This document shows, piece by piece, positions 17,462 through 26,221 of a stretch of 64,000 nt of DNA (position 1 is its first letter; the number at the start of each line of letters is the position of its first letter). Made by a program: the position numbers and the translations under genes. Under the pieces are notes generated by a model that had not been told where the DNA came from, searched no databases, and saw nothing but the letters and a program-made list of their open reading frames with translations. This DNA comes from a virus, in IMG/VR virus record IMGVR_UViG_3300024503_000015, positions 62,001 through 126,000 of that record; one strand, 5' to 3'.

Positions 17462-20400
17462 TTATATTGCTCCTGGGCGGTTCCATGTGTTAACAAAGTA
17501 AGAATACGCCATACCGTCACCGTCCCACCCGCCAAATTGTCCGTCAACTGTTACCTTTGTTGGCATATTAACCACTGCGCCTGTTAAGCCTTCCGGAATA
17601 GTGCTGGCAATTCTGTCTGCGCCACCTACTAAAACTGTACCAGCAATCAACTGTCCAGTAAATGTATTAGCACCACCTTGACTCAAACGTCCAGTTAAGT
17701 ATGCCTTAATTGCTCTCTGTGTTGGAATAATATTATTACTGTTAGCAATAAATGTTTCGTCTGTGCTAAACTGTCTAATAACCACACTTGATCCACCAAC
17801 TGCAATACCGCCCAGTGATAGTGTTTCTAGACCTGTTAGTCCGAATTGTGTAGCACTTAAAGTAACAATACCAGTTGCTTGTTCAACACCAAACAAATCA
17901 CCAACTTTAAAGTTACCGTCTTGGTCAGTACTAGTATAGAACACACGACCAAAGTTAACTTCAACTGCCTGATCCTGTGGAGCAAGAACTGTATCTTCTG
18001 GTAGGTTAGGATAGTTACTTTGAATAGCGTTTCCGTAGCCCACATTTAAGAAATCGTGTCCTGTTAATCTTGCCTGGCTGTATTTTGTTCTAATAATAAT
18101 ATTTGCTTCGTGTGCTGGACTTAATTCCACGGTCATATCTGGAGAAATTTCAATATTTGCTTCAATATTTGGTGCTGTTGTTCCATACACAGGGGTAGCA
18201 TTTGTTACTTTATAAATTTTACTGTTTCCTGAAATAACCAAGTTATCACCAGGAGCAGGTAGTTTAGATAAATTCTTAACTATTAATGTTAATCCGGTTT
18301 GGAATGTATCAGCATAGCCACTGCCATTAATTGTAATAATTGTAGAGTTAGTATTATAATCTTGTCCTCTGTTTACAAAAGTTGGATTTCCTAGTGTACC
18401 GTTGCTAATTCTTAATGAAGTAGTTGCAGACACAGTAACGTTTGGATCTCTAAAAGTTAATAATGGAGTACTGGTATAACCTGACCCTGGCTCCCATAAA
18501 CTAATAGATGTAATAGTTCCTGAAGTAATAACTGCACGACCTTTAGTTCTGCAACCTGTTTCAATAATACTACCAACAGTTTGAGCCGCCACTGTAACAA
18601 ATTTTCCTTGGTCGTTGTTTGTGCCTACAAACGCAAATTTAATAGCACCATATCCGTCATCCGATACTGTGCGTTCTGTCCATGCGTAGCCGTCTTCTGA
18701 TGTATATGCAACTCCAGCAGTGCTAGATAGAGCTAAAAATACACCCTGACCATATTCAATTTTGTTTACACCTGAGATAGTATATGGAGATTGTGTCCAT
18801 GTTATACCATCTCTACTGTAAGCAGGTTTAGCACTACTGCTAGAAACTGCAACAAACAAGCCATTACCATAAGCAACGTCGCTCCATGTTGTAGAGCTAG
18901 GTAATGTTGCTGATGACCAACTTGTTCCGTTTGAACTGTAAGATGCAGTAGTACTTACTGTTGAACTAGCAGTTCCTGAAACAGTAAATGATGTAATAGC
19001 GCCGCCAATAGCCGCTACGCCTGTTACAGTAATTGTAATATCGTTTGCTGTGGTTGCTCCGCCAACTGCTGTACCTAAAACACTAACTATACTAGATGTT
19101 GTATAACTAGAACCACCACTATTAACTGTTACTGTATAGCCACTGCTTCTAGCGGTTACATTAAATGTTGCCCCAGATCCACCGCCTGAAGTAGTAGACG
19201 ATGTAACACCTGTATAGGTAGTTCCATCGGATACTGCAACAAATTTTCCGTTACCAAACGTTAGTCCAGTCCAACTTCTTGCAACTAGTCCTGTACCGCT
19301 AGACCATGTACCGCCATAGTTTGAACTGTATGCAGAGCTAGTAGTTTCAGCGGCTATAGCGACAAATTTTCCGTTGCCGTACGCAACTTTACTCCAAGTA
19401 GTCAACGAAGGCAATGTAGTTGTTCTCCAACCTTCTCCGTTGTTAATAGAATATAGTGCAACTGAACCTGGATCTCCAAGGGCGCCACCGCTGGAAATTA
19501 CAACCCAGCGATTGTTACCGTAGGCAATATCTGTCCAAGTTTTTGGACTTGGCAAAGGTATTGCGTCCCAGGTTGCGCCACCGTCTGTCGATTTTCCAGC
19601 AATAGCATTACCACTTGGTAGAGCAATAAATGTGCCATCGCCATAGGCTAATCCTATCCAACTAGTGCCCGGAGCCAATGTATTAGTTGTCGATGCTGTT
19701 TGTGTCAAACTAGGAGCAGATATTGTAACTCTTGGTTCAACATAGTAAACGGTTGAATTATCTAATAACGCTTCTATAGTAGTTCCTGGATTCATATGAT
19801 CCCAACCTACTGCCGCAATGTTCATAGATCCGGTATCTGTTTTTAATGTACTTGCAGTGCCGCCAGGTGTACCGCTGACTGTAAATGTTGAAGTACTATC
19901 GATCGTCTTGACATAATATGTTGTTCCAGCAGATACATCTCCAAACAAATTAGTCGAATATGTACCGTTCATCGAACCGTAACCAATGGTTAGTGTCGAT
20001 TTTGCATTTGTAGTTGTTCCTGTCATCGATCCTGATGCTGTAGACAATGTAAATGCTGCCGCTGTTGTTTTACCCAATACTTCTCCGGTAGCAGTTGAAA
20101 GGTTTAGCGCACTACCTCCAGGAGAAGAACTAATTGTAAATGTTGTTGCATCATTAACGGCTAGAATATAATATGTTGTTTCGTTGACAATACCGCCAAA
20201 TGTATTTCCTGTAAACTTAATTGGATTGTTTGCAACAAATCCTGCTGTTGAGTCAACAGTAATTAAGTTTGTTAAAGTTTCTGTTTCTGTTACAGTTACA
20301 GAAATAACTGTATCTGTAACTGTAAATGTTGAAGAGTTAACAATCTTATTAACATAATACTTTGTTCCAGCAACAATTCCTCCAAACACAACGCCTGTAA

Positions 20401-23400
20401 ATTCTATTGGATTTAATGGCACTAGCGATGCTGTTGAAGATGTTGTAATGTAATTTGTAGCCGCAGTAGTTGCTGTGGCAGTTATACTTACTAATGTTGT
20501 CGATATTGTAAATTTGGATGCTGAAATAACATCATTAACATAATATGTTGTACCTACTGCAATGTCTCCTATTGAGGTTCCAGTAAACTGAACAGGCATG
20601 TTAATTTTCATATCATTAGTTTGACCTAATACATAACTGTTATAACCTGGGAACGACATAGTCATTGCACCTGTGTCAGAATTTAACAGCCATGCTGTTC
20701 CAAAAGGTTCAGTACTGATAGTTATTGTCGTACCATCGATAATTTCTTTAATGTAATAAGTGTAAGAGTCGGTAACGCCGCCAAAAACTGCGCCGCCAAA
20801 CTTAACTTGCATATTAACACTTAATTTTGCAGTACTAGCCAACGTTAACGTATTAGTTGATCCGCCAATTGTTTCAACAACGTTGACGAAATCAACAGAA
20901 GTATTAGTTACAGTGGTACTGTAATATGTAGGAATAAATTGTACTGGTTGATTCAAATACAATGTATCTGTGGTATAGTCTCCGTCTAAAGTAAGTATTC
21001 CTGTACTGTTATTTGTAGAAATAATGTTCAACGGTTCAAAAGATTCTTTAAGAATCTGTGCTACTTTAGTGCCCTCGTCATATGACGAAATATATCCGTA
21101 TTGTCCTGCTCCTGTTCCGCTGTTAAGGAACACTCTCATACCAATGTAGTTACTTGCAGTTTTTGTATCTGATCCTGCTAAAGTAATAGTTTCTTCGTCT
21201 CCTGCTTGAGCATTATTAGATGACACTAAGTAATTTCTTCCGCCAACTGCACTACCTGTATCTGTAATACGTGCCTGGAATACTGCGTTGGATCTAATTT
21301 CGTCTCCAATTAAGCGAGCATTAGTACCTGCACCTACTATAGAATAATTTGCATAGGCAGTATATTGATCATTCTCTGTCTCAAGGTAGAACGTAGGATC
21401 AGAATTAATCTGAACTTGTGCTCCGTAGAAGCGTGTATTTCCGCTTAGACCTGCTCGACCTCTTGGATAAATTCTAAATTGAAGATTATTATTCAATCCA
21501 ACATTGTCGTACACAGTCATCCATATTCTATACCAACCTTCAGTTAACTCTAGTTTACCGTATGAAACTGGAACTGCGCCGCCAGATGCTGTAGATACTG
21601 CAAGACCTTTAGTGCTAAATGTAAATTCTAAATAAGAATATACTGTTGATGAACCACTGTATATTGCGGCGATGTCAAATGTTGCAGATGATCCTTGTTT
21701 TGCGTAGATGCTAAATGTGTAATTTAAATCGCTGTTTGTTGGAACAACTCCTGAAACAGTGGCGGATAAAATAGAACTTCCCGATAGAGTTGCTACAGTT
21801 AAGAAGCAATCATTTGTTCCGTCTTCGCCGCCCAACGAGCTACCTGGAATTCTTAATTCGTTACCAGTAACGTAGCCGCTACCTCCAGCATTGACTACTG
21901 CTGAGTAACCTGTAGCACCCACAGTAATATCGAATGTAGCACTATTACCTGAACCAGTCACATTAACTGTTTCTACTGCTGTGTAAACTTTACCAGGAGG
22001 TAATACAGAAATATTTTGATAGATATAACTTGAATCGCTACCAGATGTTGCACCTGTCAGTGTCCATGCATCTGATTGTCCAAATGGAGATGTTGTATTC
22101 TTCTGAATAGTAACATTACCGTCTGTAGTCCATGGACTAGTTGAAAATTTATTACTGTATTGTAATAAGTTTGTTGTGTCTGCAACGTAGTTAGAGCCAG
22201 CATTACTAAATTGTATTGCTAATAATTCAGCATTAGTACCAAATGCACTTTGTACACTGGCCTGTACTTGGCTAGATCTGTTGTCAATTTTTCCTGAGAT
22301 AGGAACTTCTGTATTATCGTAACCTTCAGCAATAACACCATATGTACCATATGAGCTGTTACCGTTGGTAGCACGGATTCTACCGCCGTCTTCGGCAAAA
22401 TATCCAGCATAATTGTAGTAACCGAATACTGACACGCACTCAGTTAATGAATTAGAACCAGTACACCATACACCAATACCATCACTGATGATTTGTGTAA
22501 AGTCATTACAAGTTATTGAACGATTGCCGCCGTTGTGTAGTGTTCCATCGATTTTTAATCCGGTGCAACCGACACCAAAGTTGGTAACGTTTTGAATGTA
22601 AGGGCTTCGACGAATAATCCAAGTTCTAGTATCGTCAGGACCATTACCTGGATCTAGACTTACATAGGCACCACCCGTTGGTCTGCGTGTGCCAAAGCCG
22701 TTTGGACTTGTTAAAGATCCTGCTAGACCTGTTAATGTCATGTTACGAATGCCTGTAGCATTACGTACATAGAACATATCTTTCAAACAGTCTCCAGCAT
22801 ACACTGTCATAAATCCTGTGCCAGTTGTTAGTGCAACTACTGAACCTCCTACTGTTTCTGAAATAGTAATTTGACTGCCTACTATTTCTTTAACATAATA
22901 TGTTTGTCCTAGAGTAACTCCACCAAAATCATCATTTGTTGTTGCCGCAGAAAATTGAATAGGCATATTAACTGTGACATTTTTAATAGATCTCAGTGTA
23001 AATCTATTAGTTGAGCTACTTGAGCTAGAAGTTGATGTATAAACAGTTACTTTAGGTTGTACCACAGTTCCACGAAGTTCGTCACCGATTAGAGCAGTAT
23101 TATCTGCAACTATGATCGGTAGTTCTTCAGAATATGTTCCTGTTTTAATCATGATAGAAGTTGTCTGACCTTGATTAATTAAAGGAACATTTTCTGTGCT
23201 GGCATTTTGTATTGCATCGATTACAATGTTCATCAGGCTGGTAATTTCAAGATACGCACCAGACTCTAAAGTTAATCCATTGTTGATATACTGTTGTACT
23301 GTCGGGTCTGCTATTACTTCCCAATTTTGATTTCCAACGGTTTCTGGATTGTTATCGATATTGCCATCAATTAAACTCTTATAAAATATTTCGTTCCAAT

Positions 23401-25474
23401 AGACAATGTCGTTAGTGACATAAGTTTCTGTAGCGTCCCAAACAATATTTTCAACTTGATAGTTAACATCTGGGTTAGAGTTTTGATAGACATAACCAAT
23501 CAAAACTAATAGTCGTTCAAGTGCGGCAACAATATATGGCTGTGCCGCATCTGTTTCTGTGTTAAAGAAAGTAGTAGTGCTACCTTCAGCAAAGAATGCC
23601 TTAGTAGCAATTACTGTTCTACTATTACTAGCTCTAGTAATGTCATAAGAAAGTGCGTCAATAATTAATTCTGCATCTCGTCTAGTCGAGTATTCTTGGA
23701 ATTCCGATGTTGGGCTAAATGGAGAATTACTATTTGCTTTTTGATATAGCATCCACTGATACATTTCTTCAACTAAGAAATCTTTGTTCTCAGTTAATAA
23801 TGTATTGGCATTCTGGAAATAAAATCCGTTCTCAACTTGTTGACAAGCATACGCAATAGTTTTCCAAGGTTTATCCCATGTCTGACCGTGATCTGCATCG
23901 TCTACACCGTCGTTAGATACGTAGTACAGATCTGGAATAACAAACATTTTTTTCCAGTTTGGTTGTCCGTTAGAAATGTGGAAGTGATAATCTTCTGTAT
24001 CTCCGGCAGCACCGCCTTGTGGAATAATTGGAACAGCAACAGTTGATGTTCCGTCAAATGTAACAATGTCGCCTTGAGTATTACCTGCGTTTTCTTTTGC
24101 ATGAACTACATATACTACCCAGAATGCGTTAGCAACATCTAGGTCAGGTCTAAAGAACGAACTAGATGTATGATTTCTAATACAACGATATGTGCAGTTT
24201 TCCCAGATTACTAAGTCGCCGATAATATAATTTGTGGTGTTAGTCCAGAAATTAGTCCATCTAACTGATGGAACAACCAACTTCCATTTAAGATAATTGA
24301 CACCTACAAAGTCAATATTGTCCCCATTGGTCAATGAACCGTTAGGAACTTCGCTGATAATCAATGTTGTACTGTCATTTACAGATACCACAGTCTGGCC
24401 TTGCGTAAATGATGGGTTAACTAAAACCATGCCCTTTGTAATGCCAGCCGTTGAAACTACTTTTAAAGTTGTTCCAGAACTTCCTGTGTCCACATAAGAA
24501 CCAGTTACTGCATAACTTGTTGGATCTTGGCCTGCGCTATCTATCACGGCTGTGAATAATTGTCCGCCTCTGCGTACAACATCACCGACTCTATATTGAG
24601 CACCCGAACTCCACTCGTTCATCATTCTATAACCTTGGGTTATTAGTTCCCAAGCAGATGACGAGTCTTCAGCATTAACTGAAGGAATGATATTTAAGTT
24701 ATTGTTGATTAAACTTACGTAAGTGTAACCGCCATAGATAACAATGTCGCCTTTTTGATACAATGCTGAACTGGTCCAGCCATTTTCAAATTGTGTACCT
24801 GGTAGCCAAACATTAAATGTAGTTGTATCAAATGTAGTAGTAGAAGTATGTCCTTCTGTACAAATATAAACATCTGCTCCTAGTTTAACAAGGTCGTTTA
24901 ATTTATATCTTGTCGATGCAGTCCAAGCACCTTTGTATTCGATACCATTGTTTACTACTTCCCATTTGTAGTTGTCTGCTTCGCGGCCGTCTGTAATATT
25001 GTCAGCAGATGTATGATCTTCAACGCAACGATAAACTATACCGCCATATTTTACAATATCTCCAAAACCATAGACAGTAGAAATAGCCCAAGCAGTATTC
25101 CAGTTATCGAACTGTGCGTATGTGTCCCATTTGGTTAGGTCAATGGTTGTTAATCCACTGGTATGTGCCTCGGTACAAATATAAACAACACCACCAAATC
25201 TAATGATATTGCCGATTGAATAAAATGTGCTCGGTGTCCATTCTTCTCTCCATGCTCGACCATCAATCATTAGTTCCCAGCGAGGAGTGCTTGCGCCACC
25301 GCCTGTTACATAATATAAGTCGTCGTAGAAATTACTAGAGGATGTGTGCGGCTCTTTACATACGTAAGTTTTACCTTCGTATTGAGATACAGCGTCTCTG
25401 TTGTAGAACACGCCATCGTTCCATTGTCCTTTCCAGGTATATCTTAATCTACCAATTTTAAATTCTGCCGCCAT
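17462..25474 (-). CDS. giant mosaic tail-fibre/adhesin protein, 2670 residues
   Basis: A shorter paralogue of the 3835-residue protein. Residues 8-455 hold seven W-repeats of the CBM5/12-like type (EWTPSTFYSIGNIIRFGG, GWTSSALYQKGDIVIYGG). One RDAELIIDALSYDI domain follows near residue 600. Residues 890-1070 form a beta-helix-like stretch almost identical in places to the paralogue (GGRIRATNGNSSYGTYG). Residues about 1500-1890 hold roughly six small modules with GxxxGxxYYVxxI and FTIS. Residues 1928-2285 are an Asp-box-like propeller (TDGGATW, YSSNGTSW, YSRDGITW). The C-terminal region has VFYTSTDQDGNFKVGDLFGV near residue 2510. The ends of the two paralogues differ completely after the IIPTQRAIKAYL segment. 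Likely a host-binding fibre in the virion. Confidence 0.78.
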   Translation of the reverse strand: MAAEFKIGRLRYTWKGQWNDGVFYNRDAVSQYEGKTYVCKEPHTSSSNFYDDLYYVTGGGASTPRWELMIDGRAWREEWTPSTFYSIGNIIRFGGVVYICTEAHTSGLTTIDLTKWDTYAQFDNWNTAWAISTVYGFGDIVKYGGIVYRCVEDHTSADNITDGREADNYKWEVVNNGIEYKGAWTASTRYKLNDLVKLGADVYICTEGHTSTTTFDTTTFNVWLPGTQFENGWTSSALYQKGDIVIYGGYTYVSLINNNLNIIPSVNAEDSSSAWELITQGYRMMNEWSSGAQYRVGDVVRRGGQLFTAVIDSAGQDPTSYAVTGSYVDTGSSGTTLKVVSTAGITKGMVLVNPSFTQGQTVVSVNDSTTLIISEVPNGSLTNGDNIDFVGVNYLKWKLVVPSVRWTNFWTNTTNYIIGDLVIWENCTYRCIRNHTSSSFFRPDLDVANAFWVVYVVHAKENAGNTQGDIVTFDGTSTVAVPIIPQGGAAGDTEDYHFHISNGQPNWKKMFVIPDLYYVSNDGVDDADHGQTWDKPWKTIAYACQQVENGFYFQNANTLLTENKDFLVEEMYQWMLYQKANSNSPFSPTSEFQEYSTRRDAELIIDALSYDITRASNSRTVIATKAFFAEGSTTTFFNTETDAAQPYIVAALERLLVLIGYVYQNSNPDVNYQVENIVWDATETYVTNDIVYWNEIFYKSLIDGNIDNNPETVGNQNWEVIADPTVQQYINNGLTLESGAYLEITSLMNIVIDAIQNASTENVPLINQGQTTSIMIKTGTYSEELPIIVADNTALIGDELRGTVVQPKVTVYTSTSSSSSSTNRFTLRSIKNVTVNMPIQFSAATTNDDFGGVTLGQTYYVKEIVGSQITISETVGGSVVALTTGTGFMTVYAGDCLKDMFYVRNATGIRNMTLTGLAGSLTSPNGFGTRRPTGGAYVSLDPGNGPDDTRTWIIRRSPYIQNVTNFGVGCTGLKIDGTLHNGGNRSITCNDFTQIISDGIGVWCTGSNSLTECVSVFGYYNYAGYFAEDGGRIRATNGNSSYGTYGVIAEGYDNTEVPISGKIDNRSSQVQASVQSAFGTNAELLAIQFSNAGSNYVADTTNLLQYSNKFSTSPWTTDGNVTIQKNTTSPFGQSDAWTLTGATSGSDSSYIYQNISVLPPGKVYTAVETVNVTGSGNSATFDITVGATGYSAVVNAGGSGYVTGNELRIPGSSLGGEDGTNDCFLTVATLSGSSILSATVSGVVPTNSDLNYTFSIYAKQGSSATFDIAAIYSGSSTVYSYLEFTFSTKGLAVSTASGGAVPVSYGKLELTEGWYRIWMTVYDNVGLNNNLQFRIYPRGRAGLSGNTRFYGAQVQINSDPTFYLETENDQYTAYANYSIVGAGTNARLIGDEIRSNAVFQARITDTGSAVGGRNYLVSSNNAQAGDEETITLAGSDTKTASNYIGMRVFLNSGTGAGQYGYISSYDEGTKVAQILKESFEPLNIISTNNSTGILTLDGDYTTDTLYLNQPVQFIPTYYSTTVTNTSVDFVNVVETIGGSTNTLTLASTAKLSVNMQVKFGGAVFGGVTDSYTYYIKEIIDGTTITISTEPFGTAWLLNSDTGAMTMSFPGYNSYVLGQTNDMKINMPVQFTGTSIGDIAVGTTYYVNDVISASKFTISTTLVSITATATTAATNYITTSSTASLVPLNPIEFTGVVFGGIVAGTKYYVNKIVNSSTFTVTDTVISVTVTETETLTNLITVDSTAGFVANNPIKFTGNTFGGIVNETTYYILAVNDATTFTISSSPGGSALNLSTATGEVLGKTTAAAFTLSTASGSMTGTTTNAKSTLTIGYGSMNGTYSTNLFGDVSAGTTYYVKTIDSTSTFTVSGTPGGTASTLKTDTGSMNIAAVGWDHMNPGTTIEALLDNSTVYYVEPRVTISAPSLTQTASTTNTLAPGTSWIGLAYGDGTFIALPSGNAIAGKSTDGGATWDAIPLPSPKTWTDIAYGNNRWVVISSGGALGDPGSVALYSINNGEGWRTTTLPSLTTWSKVAYGNGKFVAIAAETTSSAYSSNYGGTWSSGTGLVARSWTGLTFGNGKFVAVSDGTTYTGVTSSTTSGGGSGATFNVTARSSGYTVTVNSGGSSYTTSSIVSVLGTAVGGATTANDITITVTGVAAIGGAITSFTVSGTASSTVSTTASYSSNGTSWSSATLPSSTTWSDVAYGNGLFVAVSSSSAKPAYSRDGITWTQSPYTISGVNKIEYGQGVFLALSSTAGVAYTSEDGYAWTERTVSDDGYGAIKFAFVGTNNDQGKFVTVAAQTVGSIIETGCRTKGRAVITSGTITSISLWEPGSGYTSTPLLTFRDPNVTVSATTSLRISNGTLGNPTFVNRGQDYNTNSTIITINGSGYADTFQTGLTLIVKNLSKLPAPGDNLVISGNSKIYKVTNATPVYGTTAPNIEANIEISPDMTVELSPAHEANIIIRTKYSQARLTGHDFLNVGYGNAIQSNYPNLPEDTVLAPQDQAVEVNFGRVFYTSTDQDGNFKVGDLFGVEQATGIVTLSATQFGLTGLETLSLGGIAVGGSSVVIRQFSTDETFIANSNNIIPTQRAIKAYLTGRLSQGGANTFTGQLIAGTVLVGGADRIASTIPEGLTGAVVNMPTKVTVDGQFGGWDGDGMAYSYFVNTWNRPGAI
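17910..17945 (-). other. conserved C-terminal motif shared by four long fibre proteins (copy 2)
   Basis: Encodes the YTSTDQDGNFKV part of the motif in the 2670-residue protein. It is followed by GDLFGVEQATG and by QFSTDETFIANSNNIIPTQR, which the 3835-residue protein shares nearly residue for residue. Confidence 0.6.
18620..19690 (-). repeat. Asp-box-like beta-propeller region of the 2670-residue protein
   Basis: About six units with an AYGNGKFVAI-like strand and a STDGGATW- or YSSNGTSW-like turn. One blade is interrupted by a GSGATFNV...GGSSYTTSSIVSVLG module between VAVSDGTTYTG and SYSSNGTSW. The same module type occurs near the start of the 3835-residue protein and in the 874-1515 gene. 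Confidence 0.6.
19800..21000 (-). repeat. tandem small beta modules (YYVxxI...FTIS) in the 2670-residue protein
   Basis: About five or six consecutive units of 60-75 residues with the pattern TNLITVxSTAxLxxxxPIxFTG, then GGIxxGTxYYVxxI, then TFTIS or a variant. Single copies occur elsewhere in this protein (near 22800-23000) and several times in the 3835-residue protein (near 6880-7080, 8880-9080, 10200-10500, 11220-11400 and 15450-15650). This is an abundant spacer-like module that has been copied within and between the two genes. Confidence 0.65.
24105..25453 (-). repeat. seven tandem CBM5/12-like W-repeats (2670-residue protein)
   Basis: Same outline as in the paralogue: W, STxYxxGDxVxYGGxxYxC, an HTS turn and a closing W. 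Unit 6 is interrupted by a GSSGTTLKVVSTAGI module before its closing Trp. The number of units (seven) is the same in both giant proteins although the sequences have diverged, so the array predates the duplication. Confidence 0.68.
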
Positions 25475-25511
25475 TTTTAATCCTTAAATTATCATTAAAC
25501 TCATGTACTTA

Positions 25512-25877
25512 TCACACTATAGAATCGACTGGATAAACATATTCTTTGTTTAGACGTACAACAAATTCGCCGTTGTCGTTGATATAGTAAAACATACTTC
25601 TGCTGTCCCATCTATACTGATCCCACTCTAAATTTGAGTAAGGACGACTATGGTCGAGTTCTAATCTACCTTCAAAGAAATCAACACCGTATTGAAAATC
25701 CGTAAAGTCGTTTTCTGTTAAACCTGGATTGTTGATAGTAATATCGTCTTCATCTTTTAAACCGTCAACTTTAATAAAATAAAGCATTCCGTTGTCATCT
25801 CTTCTTAGCCCGTAGAAAAAACGTATGCTAAGGTCACCTGCTAGGTCTGATGGTTGTGTTCCAATATAGTATGTCAT
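25512..25877 (-). CDS. conserved phage structural protein, unknown
   Basis: A 121-residue acidic, aromatic-rich protein starting MTYYIGTQPSDLAGDLSIRF. It includes FFYGLRRDDNGMLYFIKVD and, near the end, YRWDSRSMFYYINDNGEFVV. It looks like a compact beta domain with paired strand-NDNGE-strand turns. I recall similar short proteins among fibre genes of T4-like cyanophages but cannot name a function. It sits between a small beta protein and the giant 2670-residue gene in one leftward unit with short gaps, so a role in joining or assembling fibres is plausible. No catalytic motif or membrane segment is seen. Confidence 0.5.
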   Translation of the reverse strand: MTYYIGTQPSDLAGDLSIRFFYGLRRDDNGMLYFIKVDGLKDEDDITINNPGLTENDFTDFQYGVDFFEGRLELDHSRPYSNLEWDQYRWDSRSMFYYINDNGEFVVRLNKEYVYPVDSIV

Positions 25878-25887
25878 TATCTATTCC

Positions 25888-26217
25888 TTATGATATTTCA
25901 ACATAACTCATGATGCAGTCTAATGCCGCTTCTTGGCTAGCAGAAATATGAATTGCGTTATTTGGTGCTAAAATTAATTTTTCGCCACCGTTAACAACAC
26001 GTAAACTTGAATTTGGTGCTATAATAATATCTTTAATAAAATAACCTACAGTACTAGCATCGTCTGTAACGGTAATACTGGCTAAAATATTACTGCCTGT
26101 TAAATTTGCCAGACTTAAACCAATGACTGTACCTCTGGTACTTGGTCCAAATTCTAAAACTTGTATAGGAGTTGTTCCTATTTCGTTAACTACTTTGTTC
26201 TTAAAAAAGTTTGCCAT
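25888..26217 (-). CDS. small beta-rich virion protein (connector-like) 2
   Basis: A 109-residue protein: MANFFKNKVVNEIGTTPIQV, a strand GTVIGLSLANLTGSNILASI, then TVTDDASTVGYFIKDIIIAP and NGGEKLILAPNNAIHISA. The strand order and the apolar LILAPNN turn suggest a receptor- or collar-type small sandwich. It is the second of three small proteins of this outline in the window, here four bases downstream of the 1404-residue fibre. The close spacing suggests it is made together with that fibre and may cap or attach it; this is inference. Confidence 0.5.
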   Translation of the reverse strand: MANFFKNKVVNEIGTTPIQVLEFGPSTRGTVIGLSLANLTGSNILASITVTDDASTVGYFIKDIIIAPNSSLRVVNGGEKLILAPNNAIHISASQEAALDCIMSYVEIS

Positions 26218-26221
26218 GTTC

